Source: Hysterangium stoloniferum
Lineage: Eukaryota > Basidiomycota > Agaricomycetes > Hysterangiales > Hysterangiaceae
Assembly (NCBI GenBank): GCA_015178975.1
Contig: WHVD01000059.1
Coordinates: forward strand, 474,269-538,268
Direction: 5' to 3'
DNA: 64,000 nucleotides
How positions within the stretch are numbered: the first letter of the stretch is position 1; each line of letters begins with the position of its first letter. The position numbers and the translations under genes are program-made. The notes below the pieces were generated by a model. That model was not told the DNA's origin. It saw only the letters and a list, made by a program, of their open reading frames with translations, and ran no database searches. Shown piece by piece: positions 11,248 through 23,926 of this stretch.

Positions 11248-11985
11248 TATTAAGAACTGAAAACTGACTAAAGTCGGTTGGCCAACAGGGACCGATCGGA
11301 AGGACTTGGCTTCAGCTTATGTGCTGTGCCCCCGCAAAATCTGTTGAGTGTCCTTAAATTTCGGATGGGCGAAGACTAATCGTAACGAGTTCCTTTTGGC
11401 ATAATACCGATTGGGACTGAAGGTTAAGTCGAGTGTCGGGCCAAGGGGTCAGGGACCGAGGATGAGCGAGCGCATGTGAAGGTGGAAGATGGAATTCTTA
11501 GTATGAGACTTCTGGAGGTGTAAGAGAGTATTCTGAGTCGGTATTCTGATTGCCTAGTAACTACAACTACAGCGGGTTCATATACAAGTAACAGGTGTCT
11601 AGAAAATACTAACTGGGAGAAGAGCGGAACACGGTATTGACAAATAAACTTGACTAGGAACGGGAGGTTACTATTGGTTTGGAGGCCGTGAAATAACCGA
11701 GAGTGGAATTATGAAGAAAGGAAATAGCTTGAGGTTACAAATATATATAGACATATGTGAAACATAGGATAGAGCGGATCATCATAATAAAAGGGACGTA
11801 TCAGAGTTTAACCAGATAGTTCGAGTATATTTTGACATGGGCATAAATGGAGTTTGATCACCGCGAAAGCGTATGTCAGCATCGGGGGCCGATGGTTTCC
11901 GATGTGATGACTTGAATCGTGACTTGAATCGTCGATAGGTGGTGATAACCTCAGGGACCGATAGGGCTGTGACACAGTCATAACA
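11248..11985 (-). mobile_element. Solo LTR D (738 bp)
   Basis: Ends TATTAAGAACTG...CATAACA (the first TG mutated to TA), with identical flanking CAAGG at 11243-11247 and 11986-11990. The GACTTGGCTTCAGC block near 11308 marks it as a minus-strand member of the gypsy LTR group. Confidence 0.85.
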
Positions 11986-11990
11986 CAAGG

Positions 11991-12664
11991 TGTTAGGACT
12001 GGAAAACCCACTGGGACCTGGAACCCATCCTATAGGTATTTGACTCTCTATATCACACAAACTAGCCATCAGAATCCACCTGGACATCTTGGAACCCTTT
12101 GTTCCCAATCCATCCTTGCCTGTTTAATATCTGGTTTAGTCTGCCCCTTGTTCTGAATCAGTTTGACATCTGGTTTATTGTCTTATTGTATACCTGTTAT
12201 GTCTTTTTCTATCTCTGGATATGTAGTACAATAATCTACTAGTCTATATAGTCTAGCTACTACCTGTACTTACATTCTAATCAGAAAATCAACTTAGCTT
12301 TGACATAGTATCTGCCTCAGTATATTCTCGGAACCCATGGGTTTCCTGTTCCATTCCTGTCTGAAGTTGGACAACACAATCTTGCAAGGAAACAGCACAT
12401 AAGCTGAATCCAGGTCCTTCCCTGGAACTTCTGTGGGTTTCTCCCAGAGACCCACCTGTGAGCCCTGTGCTTAACAGTATTTTCTGATCAAATCTCACAG
12501 ATTGTCTTGACCATGCCACCAAGAAAGAAACCATCCAAACAACTGGAGCTCCCAACACTCCAGTCACCACTCATTTTGTATACCAGCCAGACATCCAGAA
12601 ACAACAACCTAGACACCACAGATGAATCCCACTTCAAATAAGTACAAGAGAACCCAGATGACTC
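11991..12664 (+). mobile_element. Truncated gypsy: LTR E plus start of gag
   Basis: LTR 11991-12476 (TGTTAGGACT...CTTAACA, 486 bp) of the Gypsy-1 family, then leader and the first part of gag. ATTTTCTGAT at 12479-12488, just after the LTR, is complementary to ATCAGAAAAT at 12280-12289. The gag start ATG is present at 12512 in a good context (ACCATGCC), peptide MPPRKKPS. The element is cut off at 12664 where another LTR begins. Confidence 0.82.
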
Positions 12665-12894
12665 TGTTACCACCCATTCCCAGATACTTCAATATCTGAT
12701 ATTATCCAAAACATCTGACATCTGCCCCAAGTCTCTGATCTGACTTCCTGTCTCAATATCTGATCCCAACTTCCAACTATGGAACATTCATAGTTCCCAT
12801 ACTTCCAGATCTCATCCTTGTTCTGCATTTGGTAACTTGTTGATTGACAAGTATTCATTCATTTTTCTTATTGTATTCCCATTTCAGAATGCAT
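12665..12894 (+). mobile_element. LTR fragment U (Gypsy-2 LTR family)
   Basis: Begins TGTTACCACC and matches the first part of the Gypsy-2 LTR at 31399 in order (the GATACTTCAA, CCAAGTCTCTGATCTGA and CTTATTGTATTCCCATTTCA blocks). It is truncated on the right by Tc1 element T1. Confidence 0.75.
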
Positions 12895-13141
12895 CTTAGC
12901 TTGAACTTGACACTTGGCTTATGTAATTTGAATTCAAATTGGTGGAATAATAAATAAAACAAAATAATCACTCATTGGAACAATTTTTTGATCTCTATTA
13001 TTTTGACAGAAAAGCTACTATTTCAGTAAAAATATAAGTTCAAACCACTTGTGAGAATAATAAACATGTCATGTAACTTTGTTTACATCTGTTTGACATG
13101 TTGACAGTTGGTTCAACTACTCCTGAGTCTTTACCACCACT

Positions 13142-14320
13142 ATGAAAGCTATTTCTGCTGCTCAGCACTTTACTATTATCTTTATTCTTCAAGAGGGGTA
13201 TTCCTACACTCAAATCCAGACTAAAACTGGTTTAGGAAGGGCTACAATCAGCAGGATCAAAGCTGAAGTGCTTGTAGATAAAGAAAACAACCTAGCTGGC
13301 CATCCTTCTAAGCTTACTACTTATAATAAACAGTCAATTGTCCATTAAATTAGCTCTGGAAACCTTGACAATGCTGCTCAGACTACCCAATTCATTAATT
13401 CTCTCATCCCCAACTCTGTTGCTTCCCATACTGTCAGGAATGTACTCAAGAAAAATGGGCTTTACTCTCCAATAAAGAAGAAAGTATCCATGTTGAAGAA
13501 GACACATCATCAGAAGTGACTTGAGTTTGCTCAGTACTATGAAAACTGGACTGTGGAGGACTTCAAAAGGGTGTTGTAGACAGATGAGAACTAAGATTAA
13601 CTGAATTGGATCTGATGGAAAGGTGTATGTTTGGAAAGAATGGGGGGAACCAATATCTAACTGAACAATAACACCAACTGTCAAGTATGGAGGAGGAAAT
13701 AATCTCATGGGTATGGGGCTATATGGGGTGGAATGGTATGGGAAGGTTTGTGGAGGTTCAGGGAAAAATGGATGTTGGTCAGTATGTGGAGATTTTGGAG
13801 GATGGAGTGGTAGAAAGCTTTGGAATGCTAGAAATGGAGGGGGGTAAATATTACTTTCAACAGGACAATGATCCAAAACATACATCTGGGAAGGCCAAAC
13901 AGTGGTTTGAAGACAATGACATTCAAGTACTATCCTGGCCTGCCTAGTCCTCTGATCTAAATCCCATTGAACTGTTAGAATATGATAACATGATTAACTG
14001 TAATCTCATATCTCATCTTGTGACTGTATAGGTTCCGGCCGGTTCACACATGTGATAGATATATTTAGTTAGAGTTCACTAGATCCGTAGCACACCATCG
14101 TGCACAGACCAGTGCACAGACCATGTATACTAGTATATAGTTAGTTCAGATGAGGAGTAGATCCCTCATCTGAAAGCCTAGCAATATCACCGGCTTAGCA
14201 TCTACCCACTCTACTCTTAGTGGCTACGCTCCAATTGTAGAGAGTCATTGTACCGTGAAACTTAGGCTAGCAGACTTTAACATGAACACCTTTGAGAACA
14301 CCTCAAGCACCACCTGCAAT
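13142..14320 (+). pseudogene. Tc1-like transposase pseudogene (T1)
   Basis: Cut-and-paste transposase. The N-terminal helix-turn-helix is readable from the ATG at 13142 (ITQIQTKTGLGRATISRI-like block), with a stop at 13346. The middle (about 13350-13680) has several stops but shows TVRNVLKKNG and WTVEDFKRVL blocks in shifting frames. The C-terminal catalytic part at 13687-13947 keeps QQDNDPKHT, which carries a catalytic Asp, and LSWPA; the NPIE block follows and is split by solo LTR R. It is not functional. Confidence 0.82.
13973..14282. mobile_element. Solo LTR R (310 bp) inside T1 transposase
   Basis: Begins TGTTAGAATATG, ends GACTTTAACA, with TGAAC on both sides (13968-13972 and 14283-14287). 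Excision restores the transposase NPIE(H/L) region. The sequence does not resemble the other LTR families in the window. Confidence 0.88.
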
Positions 14321-14693
14321 AATGTAGCTTTTATAGTGGTAGGAAAGGCTAAGGAGTGGTTGAACCAACTGTCAACATGTCAAACAGATGTAAACAAAGT
14401 CACATGACATGTTTATTATCTTCACAAGTGGTTAGACTTATATTTTTACTGAAATAGTAGCTTTTCTGTCAAAATAATAGAGGGTCAAAAAATTGTTCCA
14501 ATGAGTGATTATTTTGTTTTATTTATTATTCCACCAATTTGGATTCAAATTACATAAGCCAAGTGTCACATACAAGTAAGATGCTATACTATATTGGGTA
14601 ATTGTTTGGGAATTGTCTGATCTCTGGTATTTGTATTGTGAATCAATCTTTCCAAAGCAACAAAACATCGGAACAATTTTTTGAGCCACTGTA

Positions 14694-14966
14694 TGACTCA
14701 AACCATCAACAATACCATTTGAATTATGGCACAAAAATAAGCCAAATGTATCCCATCTCTGTCTGATTGGGTGTAGCACATATGTGAAGATATCTGTTAA
14801 TGCAGGCAGTGGATTAAGAAAACTGGACCGTGATCTGTCAAGTGTATACTTATTGGGTACTTTGGACAGGACTCATATCAAACATTCATCAGAGTGGTGC
14901 AACTGCAGTGTATGAGCTCACCATGACTGGATTTGTGCCATACACTGAATATCTATAGATCTGAAA
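14694..14966. other. Spacer, possible end of the Harbinger element
   Basis: No confident frame. Minus-strand fragments near 14519-14960 could be the decayed C-terminal part of the neighbouring PIF/Harbinger transposase, but no diagnostic motif is seen. Confidence 0.3.
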
Positions 14967-15880
14967 CTATTGGCACTCAGGGGGGTCATCTGGAGTTGAT
15001 CCTGGTTGAGTCACCTTCTGCTCTAACATTTCCAGGAGCCTGCTCTCAGCTAGGACTCCCACATCATTTTGAGGGGCATGAAATGGTCCACTGAGATGTG
15101 CCATTAGCCTGTTGGGGGCTACAATGCCCTGGAACTTCCTGCCATGGCACTTCTTGTAGCCAGTGTAACAAGCTCCTGAAATTCCCCTGGTTGACAAGTG
15201 GGATGGATTATGCAATCAATGAAGCCAGATATTGTAGATGTAGGTGCTCCAAAGTTATGAATTGCTTCAGTGTATTCTTGAAGATGATCTGGGTTGACAA
15301 CCCCTTCCATATCCCAGTCTAGTAGGTGATCCCACTGATTGTTGAGAAATTTCACTGTGGAGTTAATGATATCAGAGATGACACCCTGCAACAAGTTATA
15401 TTTAGCAGATAATGCCCACTGGTCTTCTGGGCTATCCAATTGTGCACAAAGAAGTGTTAATGCCTCAATGGCAGTGGCTTTGTTATGGTTGGGAGTGATA
15501 AGAGGATCTGGAATGTCAAAGATTTGGCTCAATAGTATGAGCTCATCTGCTATGAATCTATGTATATAATATGTTAGCAATGGTCATCAAATCAAAATAT
15601 ATCCATACATACCTGAATGTCCAAAGACACCCCAACTGCCCAAGCCTGTTCAGATAATCCACAGTAATCCTTGCTCCTCCCAGATCTGGCTGAGGTCAGT
15701 GCTTGGGTAGTGCAGAAATGGTTGCAAGAGCTGCAACATTGGCTGCATCCTCAAATCGGAGTTGGATGGTGGGGGACAAAATGGGTAATGCAGTGAGAGG
15801 CTGAGGCTGTGATACTGTGTGATGTTGGATGAAAACATTGGCAAGAATACAGTACCAGCAATGAGGGCCTTCTGTCACTG
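14967..15880 (-). pseudogene. PIF/Harbinger-type (DDE_Tnp_4) transposase pseudogene
   Basis: DDE transposase of the PIF/Harbinger superfamily. The frame at 15580-15119 carries the fungal family pattern: a helical N-terminal part (IADELILLSQIFDIP, KATAIEALTLLCAQL), QGVISDIINSTVKFL, and FIDCIIHPTC, which contains the first catalytic Asp. After a frameshift near 15200 the reading continues at 15215-14967 with CYTGYKKCHGRKFQG, VAPNRLMAHLSGPFHAPQND and GVLAES. Upstream open pieces at 15650-15880 may be an earlier exon. The C-terminal catalytic part was not found, so this is a fragment. Confidence 0.72.
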
Positions 15881-17443
15881 GAGTGTTTTTCTCAACAGTC
15901 TTGACTGTGTGACAGACATAACTATGCTACAACTAATGTTGAATATTATTTACCACAGGTGCCAATATTATCCAACATAATATTAGGTCAAAAAATGCTA
16001 ATATATATTAGTTGCAAATGCTCTCTATTGTTAACCACCAACCATGAGAAACAATTCTCCATATTACATCCTACACAATTCAGAGTCAACTAATAGAACC
16101 TATTGTATATGGTTTTCCAAGTTATGTAAATACTTGCTATTACTTTTGTTGGTACTTTGTTTTTTAAAAGCTAAACTGTAGTTGTTTCCTAGTAAAGTAT
16201 GTGAGATATCATTGGATATTTTTCATCCTATAACTTTCTCATTAAGTGAAACCATCTATATATTCTTGGTATGTTGAATCAAGTAGAAATCTGTTCAGAT
16301 TGACAGACCCATTCCAATGTAATACTCATCATGTATTCAGAGATGTCAATGACATACATGTGCATGAAATGGACCATTTAAAAGGATATGCTTTTTAAAA
16401 GTGTTAGTGTTTCAAACTACTAAACTCTTTCATAATCTACTCATCTCCTGAGAGATGCTTTGTTTCATAATATACAAATAAGTTTTAAACACTCCCAAAG
16501 GTTGGAAGACCAAATTAAGTTTGAATCACATCCCAGATATTTAAATGACCTTTAGAGTATATTATAATTTGGCATACTTAATAGTTTTCAGATATCCTCC
16601 CTGTATCACTCAGTGGCATTGGTCTGCACATGCACACATAGCCACTCAAACAGCACTCAACTCACAGGCATCTGAGCAAATGACTGAGGATACAAAGAAG
16701 GGAAGTGCAAAAATGGATGAGGATTTATCAGCAGGAGCCAACATAGTCAATGTTTCTACATGTACAGAAGTATTTTTTAATGTGTGGGAGCATTTCTGCA
16801 TACAATTCCTGGAAACTGAAACAGGTTGCTCAGGTAGGCCTACAACAGATTCTGGGAAATAACAATTAAATGAGGGAATAGTTACAGCTGTTCTGAGTAC
16901 CTAAAGTGGAGTTCAAAGTTTAAAACAAAAATTCCACTCTTGACCCACAGACAAATTGTTCTGTATCTCAGGAAAGGGATCCAATTAAGACAAAACAATT
17001 TGGGGTGTGTACTATATATTATAGGTCTATATTTGTGTATATAGTTGGCCTAATGAGATGCTATTTAATATTCAGTGAAATATCAGTGCAATGGCTCCCC
17101 TTCATTTACTTCTTCCTCGATTTGCATATAAGCTGATGGGACTAATACTATATATTATGTGTGAATATACCCTAAGCTGTGAGGCTTAATACCACCCTTT
17201 GAACAAGTTGTGTGGGCATGCTTATAACCTCCGACCAAAGGCCAGCGCCTATCATGTAATCAGTTCACACGGGTTGTTAAGTTACCGGCAGGCTGTTGGC
17301 TGGCATCATTCTTCTAAGTCATGAGCGTCCATTTTAGTTTGGATGCCCAGATTTTGAGATTAATATTTTTAGACCAGGAGGGTAACAGCTAATTACAATT
17401 AATTGAATCTGAAGGTATTAAAGAGGGATAGTCAGGAAATAAA
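15881..17443. other. Intergenic stretch without a supported gene
   Basis: AT-rich. A 105-codon + strand frame at 16545-16862 has no recognisable domain and is probably chance. Confidence 0.4.
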
Positions 17444-19670
17444 TTAACTCTGTGTATCAAAATCTGGGCACAAAAATAAAGTATCTTTAGCTACATGTTT
17501 TAGTGCATCTGTTGCAGCAAGAAGACATGTTAATGACACTCTGGAGATCCCATCCAACTTCTCTGTGGAATCAACCCCCCACCACATATCCGTTGACCCT
17601 ATAAACTTAATTCCATCTTGGACCTTGGCAATTAGACATCTTTTAGTGGTGCATTGATCTTCCAAAGACTCTGCATCTTTGTCGACCTCATGACTGTGAT
17701 GGGCCAGCACAATTATGTGTGAAAGGGATATAGTGTAAATTGTGACTCTGTGAACCAAAAACATCTGCTTGCATGTAAAAGTGACTGCCTGTGCATGGGA
17801 CAAGTACAAGAAGTAATTTTGTCATCCATCAGTTGAATGATATATGAAGTAGCATTGTCAGAAAAGGATAGAACTTTAACCTGTTAAACTTAAACCATTA
17901 GTGTATGAAATAAATGAATCAAAATTAAATTAAATTCCTACCGTGCCATCCATGAGGTCTTCAGCTGCCGCTTCTGCTTCTGCAAAAGGAACAGTTTCTG
18001 CAAGCTTTTGGCCAGCCAATTCAGCTTTACAGAGGTGGCGATTTCGAAACCCTAGGCCACAATGAAGATGTGAGTGCATGAAGTCAGGCTCAACATCTTC
18101 AGCCAGGATCCGGACCAGATAGTCAATGCACTGTCGTCATCCTCATCCAATGTAGTTTGTCTTGAGGTTGGAATGCCAACTCTCAATAAAATTGTTGGTA
18201 TTGATGCCATAATGGGCATGCTAAGTAGCAGATCAGCCATCTAAGTCATAGCAATAAAAAAAGATAGAAAAAGGCCATACCCTCCTTCCACCATGCACAA
18301 GCCCAACACTGCTTCTTGTGAATCCATTCATCTTCCATGTATTTGACCCATACCCACTGATCACCATACTAACACTGAATGAAAGTCCATTGTTTCTCGA
18401 AGTCATGTGGGGTTTCAGATTGGAGGAGAGTGGCTAAGTGGGCCCAGAGATCTTTGAGCAGCTCTGCCCGATCTTCTTTGCATTGCATGTGTTTGAAAGA
18501 AATCTAGAAGAGTCAAAGTGAGAGAGGAGAAGAAATGAAGGATAAAAGAAGGGAGAAAACCTTTGTGATGATATTCTTCTCCCAAGCTTGCCAGAGATGC
18601 CAATGACAGTAGAGGATGCAAATCACATGATCATTGAATGCTTTGTTGGTTCCCAAAGCCTCAGTGTCTGAGCAGTCAATCATAAATGTATTGGGATCAA
18701 GATTGCATTCCTTTCGAAGCCATTTAAGATAGTGTTCAAGGGGATAACTATTATGACATAAATAGGTAGGAAACAAGTAAATAAATAATCTGCTTACTGA
18801 GACTCAAGATTGGTGAGCATGAAAGCCAATGGCACACCTCTTCCAGTAACTTGGTCACGTGTTAGAATGGTATTAAGGAATACTTTTACCTGGTTTTCAC
18901 CACAGCAGGTATTGTGTGTCGAATCAAGGCAAATAACATCTTCATATTCTGCAATTAGCTACAATTAAATCAAATGTGAATATTAAATAAAAACAGATTC
19001 AAAAATACTTTGCATTGCCAAGGGGAGCAGAAGGCAAGGGTGAATCCATTGTGAGACTTCTCCCCAGGTGTAGGCTCATAAAGTGTAAACCAGCCCTTTT
19101 CTTGCAGACACTTCATCCAGAGTTCAATACTCTCACCAAGTGCCGGGGCGAGGATGGTATCAATCATAGCCTTGTGATGGATAGCATTGAAAATATCCAT
19201 TGCAGAGATCTTGATACTATATGGCAACATCACAGCATCCAGGGTAATCTATATAGAACAATGTCTAAATGTGCTGATCAATTAAATCAAAATATCACAT
19301 ACCTCAGAAAGCTCTTCTGATGACAACCGATTGGTGTCAAATTCATCACAAACCCTATTGTCCAGCCAATCTCAAACCTCTCCAGGATTTGGTGAATTTC
19401 ACATATCCTCAATGGAAGATGGATCTAATTTTAAGTGAGTGGTAATAAAAGATGTGAGACAAAACTGATGTTATATACCATGCCCTCCATGCTGCCAATA
19501 ATAGGTCACCAAAAGCCAGTCAGAGTCCACAGGTTTTTCAATGTTGATATGTGCTTCACAGCCAACCTTAATTGAAGGTCTACACTTCCATTTCTTACTA
19601 GGACTAAGGTTGGGATCTCGACAGTCACACTTTATCCCATTATGGTTGCAAACAAGGCGTTGGTCCATTC
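17444..19670 (-). pseudogene. Mutator-like (MULE) transposase with SWIM region
   Basis: Transposase of a MULE. Reading from right to left: a Cys-rich N-terminal DNA-binding region (19668-19471, ending VTYYWQHGGH); a helical segment (19233-18970, FTLAFCSPWQ); the catalytic core with CLDSTHNTC (first Asp, about 18930), GVPLAFMLTN (about 18830), FMIDCSDTEA (second Asp, about 18690) and CHWHLWQAW (about 18620); then EPDFMHSHLHCGLGFRNR (about 18100-18040); and a SWIM-like CKQMFLVHR (about 17770) followed by about 100 residues. Pieces lie in several frames, some joined by intron-like gaps, with stops between. The catalytic signature residues seen are intact. Terminal inverted repeats were not located. 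Confidence 0.78.
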
Positions 19671-20668
19671 CTTCTCACATTTCCAGCTGGATTTAGGTTC
19701 TGATGGAAAATAAGTCTTCAGGAAATTGCCATAAATGTAAGTTACATACCTGATTTATACTCATGTGTTTTTGCCCATTTTCCCATCACCAAATCTCTGC
19801 CATGAAGCAACTACACTGCAGGTGGACTTATGATGCAGTGAGAGTGTAGCTGTATTGGCCTGTTCTATGCTGATTTTTAAGTAAAATAACAATACGCGAA
19901 CATGAAACTTTTGTTCAGCCACGGTTTGAGGAAGAGAATTGGCATACTGAAATTGGTCCATGCTGTGTGCAGGGAAAATGGTAAATTGAGAAACTTAAAA
20001 AATTCAGTACACTTAGCTATAAATCATAATTTCAAATTGCTCTGGATATTTTCAAATGCTATGGTGCAGTTCACTTATATACCACCAATTTTGTGCATAC
20101 AGCTTTGCACAGTCAGAAAAGAAAGATTATACATATAGAAATTGTCTTTTTCTTTGCATAAAAACTGAGCAATATTTTTCCATCAACAGGACTCCATGAG
20201 GGAAGTGTGTCTGATGATGCATAAACCATGTTTGTTCTAAGAAAGCAACTTTGGATCACAAGTGATTTTCATGAACCATGAAATTAACAACAGGAAACTT
20301 GTGACTGTTTCTAACCACACTAGAGGCACAGCTTTTTAGAGTTGGAAAACCTTCCAAAAATCTTAATATTCAAGCAAATTTTTCAAGCATTGTTTGAAGT
20401 GAAAAACTGTTTTAAAACTTCAAGTTTTAGTAGGTTTTCTGAGGTGGAATGTCATATCTGAAAACTGTAAAAATTTACACCAGGAAATGCTGGAGAAACA
20501 TCATTGGGAATAACCTATTTTTGATGGATTTTTTGAACAGGGGAAAACTCTTACAAAATTTTATTTCTGCCCAACAAAATCAAATAAAAACCTTACTAAT
20601 GTACCAAAATTCAAAAAAATGGGTTTGTGAACTTTTGAAGAAATTAATAGCTTCACAAGTTTCTTGAA
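19671..20668. other. MULE flank with a degenerate MITE arm
   Basis: No gene. About 20332-20375 (GCTTTTTAGAGTTGGAAAAC...) resembles the left arm of the MITE at 9543. TTGAA at 20664-20668 is the left TSD of the next solo LTR. Confidence 0.4.
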
Positions 20669-21422
20669 TGTTAAGTTTGGTGTGCAGAGCTTATTAAAGA
20701 ATTTCTGGAGAAACCCGTGTGAAAGCCAGTAGGACTTGGCTTCAGCTTATAGGCTGTGCCCTTGCGAGATTGAGACATCCAATTTCAGACAGGCAGATGG
20801 GAATCCTGGGGAGTCCAGGGATTGATGATAGGTCAGGGGTCAGGGAGGTCGATGGTGGGAAACCCATGGAGTCATTGATAGGTCAGGAGGTCGAGTGATG
20901 ATAAGTTGAAGGTCAAGTGGTAGGAGAGTCGGAGCCTGTGGGCTCTCACAAGGTTGAAGCAGTATTCACAAAGGAGTTTTAGAGCAGAAAAGGTACTAGA
21001 TTACTGGGGGGGGAATCTAAGCTGATTTTCTGACTGGATTGTATATACAACATCTGCCAGACTATATAGACTGTGGAATGTATGTCATACCAAATCCAGT
21101 AATAATGAAATCTAAACTAGTAAACATGAAACGAGATAAGTAAACACCAAGTTTGGTGTTAGGAACGGAACAGAGTCCAAATTGTGACAGGTCATTAGAC
21201 TATATACGGGAACAGGGTGGGAGTGGAGTCCAAATTGTGACAGGTCATTTAACAATAATGGGAATGGGGCTCAGTTAGAGAGCTGTCAGGTTTCCCAAGC
21301 AGAGTTTGGTGACTGGTGTGTGGGACAGGGTCAGAAATAGACAGGTGCGGGTTCCAGTGGGTAATCTGGTGATGTGCATATAAGTTAGTGCCCAGAGTCT
21401 GGCAGGTTTTCCAGTCATAACA
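20669..21422 (-). mobile_element. Solo LTR G (754 bp)
   Basis: TGTTAAGTTTGG...CATAACA with TTGAA on both sides (20664-20668 and 21423-21427). Same family as B, H, N and J: the shared blocks GACTTGGCTTCAGCTTATAGG and CTGACTGGATTGTATATAC are present. Confidence 0.9.
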
Positions 21423-21427
21423 TTGAA

Positions 21428-22524
21428 GCTCTATCAAGCTGAGAAATCCTGAACCAATTTTTTTGATTTTTTGTAACACTTTCTAATTTTTTATGACACT
21501 CTGTAATTTTTTGTGACACTGTGGGACTTTTTGTGAATTGCACTGTGTCTGTTTGAATCAGAGAAAATTGGTTCAGGGTTGAAAGAGTTTTAAGAAACTC
21601 TTGTGGAACTTGTTAGGAGCCACCTCTTTAGGACCCATCTGTAGTATTCACCTTTCTGGCAATCTGCCATCCCTTAATGCCTTTGACACTGGCATCCCTG
21701 ATGGTGGTGTCCCAGCAACTTGTTGTTGAGCAATTTCCTTTTTTGGCCACCTCATGTAGTCACTTGGGTAAATACATAACTGTGCCTAGGACAATTAGTC
21801 AAAATGGGTGCTTGAGTGAATATAGAGAATTCAAAAATTGTCTCTTGACCTTTCTCCCAAACCAATATGCATTCCCAACCAGTATTCCTTGTGAGCCCCA
21901 GCAATGATGAGGGTATCAAAGCACCATGACAATAGCTGTGTGAGGTTGAGGACAACAAATATTTGGTGCATCAAGTGGGAGGCCATGGAGAGAAAGAAGA
22001 GAGAGGAGTAGGAGCATTGAGCAGCTTCAGTAGTGAAGTGGAAGGCAGTGGGTGAGTCAAGGGGTTGCAGGAAGGGGAAAGGTAGGGCATCAGCAGGGCT
22101 GTCAAATGTAAGTATACATAGGTTGTTTTTCTAGGGCTATGCTGATGGTGGTGAGCAGGGCAAGCTTAAGAGAAAAGCCCATCATGTTCAATCTTTTTGG
22201 TCCAATCAGACAATAGTGGTGTGGTGTCCATTTTGACAAAGGCCAATCATGCAACAGGGAAATTTATAAGTTATTAGCCATGAAGTGAATACAGCTAAAA
22301 GTCAAATACATACTGTTGAAGGACAACATTTCAGATGCCCTCTCACAAGGGCATGTTGCCAATTTCTTCAAGGGTTTTCCAAAAAAGAACGCTATATAGA
22401 CTCCCTAGCCTTCCTAGACTCCCTAGATCTATAGCAAGCTTTTATACCGACTAGTAAATAGGGATCTCGCGAATGTAGGGTATCTAGTCGAGTGCAAACC
22501 ATGAAACTCACGTACGTAGCCGCA
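21428..22524. other. Unassigned stretch
   Basis: No supported gene. At about 22318-22345 a + strand phrase reading DNISDALSQG resembles the DALSR motif found at the RNase H/integrase boundary of fungal reverse-transcribing elements. It is isolated and could be chance. Confidence 0.3.
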
Positions 22525-22945
22525 TAGACAGGGTATACGGACGCTAATTGGACATCCCAAGACCATCGTCATTTTACATCCGGATATTTATTCACCATCG
22601 ACGGGAGTGCGGTATCCTGGAGCTCGAAGAAACGGCCAGCAATCGCGCCATCGTTCACGAGGCCAAATATATCTCGGCCACACGTGCCTTCGAAGGAGCT
22701 CATATGGATCCGAGCTATCGTTGGCCCTTCCACTCATTCACGCAACGACACTTTATTACGATAACCAAAGCGCCATCGCACTAGCTCACGATAGTGCGTA
22801 CCACGTCACATCAACATCCGTTTTCATTTCATTCGCGACACTATTTCTCGAAATCTAGTCGACGACCGTTATTGCCCGACTAATATAATGAAGGCCGACA
22901 TGCTTACCAAGGCCATCTCTCGCTCCGAACTTCTATAGGTGAGCA
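22525..22945 (+). pseudogene. Ty1/copia RNase H remnant
   Basis: C-terminal part of a copia polyprotein. Phrases in shifting frames follow the family order: SGYLFTID, SKK(Q/R)PAIA, EAKYISATRAFEGAH, YYDNQSAIALAHD, then a stretch equivalent to KADMLTKAISRSELL. Frameshifts at about 22620, 22690 and 22840 break it. A G-rich tract at about 23003-23016 could be its purine tract. The rest of the element is absent. Confidence 0.7.
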
Positions 22946-23632
22946 ACTCTATATATAACTACCTAAATGATATTAACTATATCTAGTCATTGGCATGGCT
23001 TAACTACGGCGGATGGGGGCATTACTTTCGCCCTAGTTGGAACCTCTATAGGTGTGCAACTAATGCGTTGGTTTGTGAAATCTGAAGAATGTTTGTTTCT
23101 TACATTGATTTCCAAAACAGATATACCTTCCCATGAGTATAGGTGACATTATACAACATAACTCAATACTCCCCCTCATGCGTGAGCGTGTAGTCTGGCG
23201 TTCAAGGTAAAATAATTGAACTTCAACTAAGGCTTGATGTCATTTAGTCCGTACCGTACTCAAGACTTCGTGTTCCTCCCCATAGCTCCACAATACAACA
23301 ATACATATATAAGGCTGCCAGGACGGTTCATACGAACAACGCAAAGGATATAGCTGACATCCTAATACTCTCCCAAAGTATCCCAGCAAGCAAGAAGCTG
23401 CCCATTGGGTCTCATATCCGTTCCACAAGGTCTGACCCGCCATATGTAATCGACGCCCTCACGAAAAACCTCGCGAAACCAGAAGACACCGGGTGGATGG
23501 GCGCAGGGCGCAATGAATGAAAAGCTTCTCATAGTATTTCCCCGCAGCGGTAAGACGTACGACACCGTTGGCCTATTGAAGGCCATAGCATTGATGCGGG
23601 AAATAGAGGATGATGATTTTGCGACAGGAGGA
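22946..23632. other. Copia LTR debris and a unique segment
   Basis: AACTCAATACTCCCCCTCAT at about 23160-23180 looks like a minus-strand copia LTR end with its purine tract, as at 56300. A small + strand frame ending at about 23633 is of unknown nature. GAGGA at 23628-23632 is the left TSD of the next element. Confidence 0.35.
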
Positions 23633-23926
23633 TGAAAGGCTGTTGGTATCAGCCTCACTCAGTCAGCAACGGACAGGACAAAGTTCTCTTTGTTGATCAT
23701 AGGGGGAGAACATGATAGCTATCTGGTAGGGGGGTGGAATAACTAACTACCCTCGGAAAGGACTATTGTCAATCTAATATACCTGAATTAACAATGGGAT
23801 GATGGAAATAAGGTTTAAGGAATTATAAATAGAACAAAAGGATGATCAAGGCAGAGAGATAAAATAATAGATCTTGATCGGGTCGGAATAATGTAGCCAA
23901 TGTGTGGTAAGACAGGCAGGATTACA
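23633..23926 (-). repeat. LARD left LTR (294 bp)
   Basis: Nearly identical to 27094-27387. The minus-strand purine tract lies immediately to its right. Confidence 0.9.

Larger units (their letters stand above)
12895..14693 (+). mobile_element. Tc1/mariner-like element T1
   Basis: Long inverted repeats of about 220 bp (about 12895-13115 and 14350-14595) flank decayed transposase sequence. The right end shows a typical terminus, ...GAGCCACTG followed by TA (14692-14693). The matching left terminus has been lost. Inside the right arm a second terminus-like sequence (GGGTCAAAAAATTG, near 14485) suggests a derivative arrangement. Solo LTR R (13973-14282) is inserted in the transposase. Confidence 0.75.

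Noticed and set aside
14483-14693. Separate MITE with Tc1-like ends in the right arm of T1
   Set aside because: Terminus-like sequences occur at both sides, but most of the interior matches the left arm of T1, so it is better read as part of the T1 inverted repeat.
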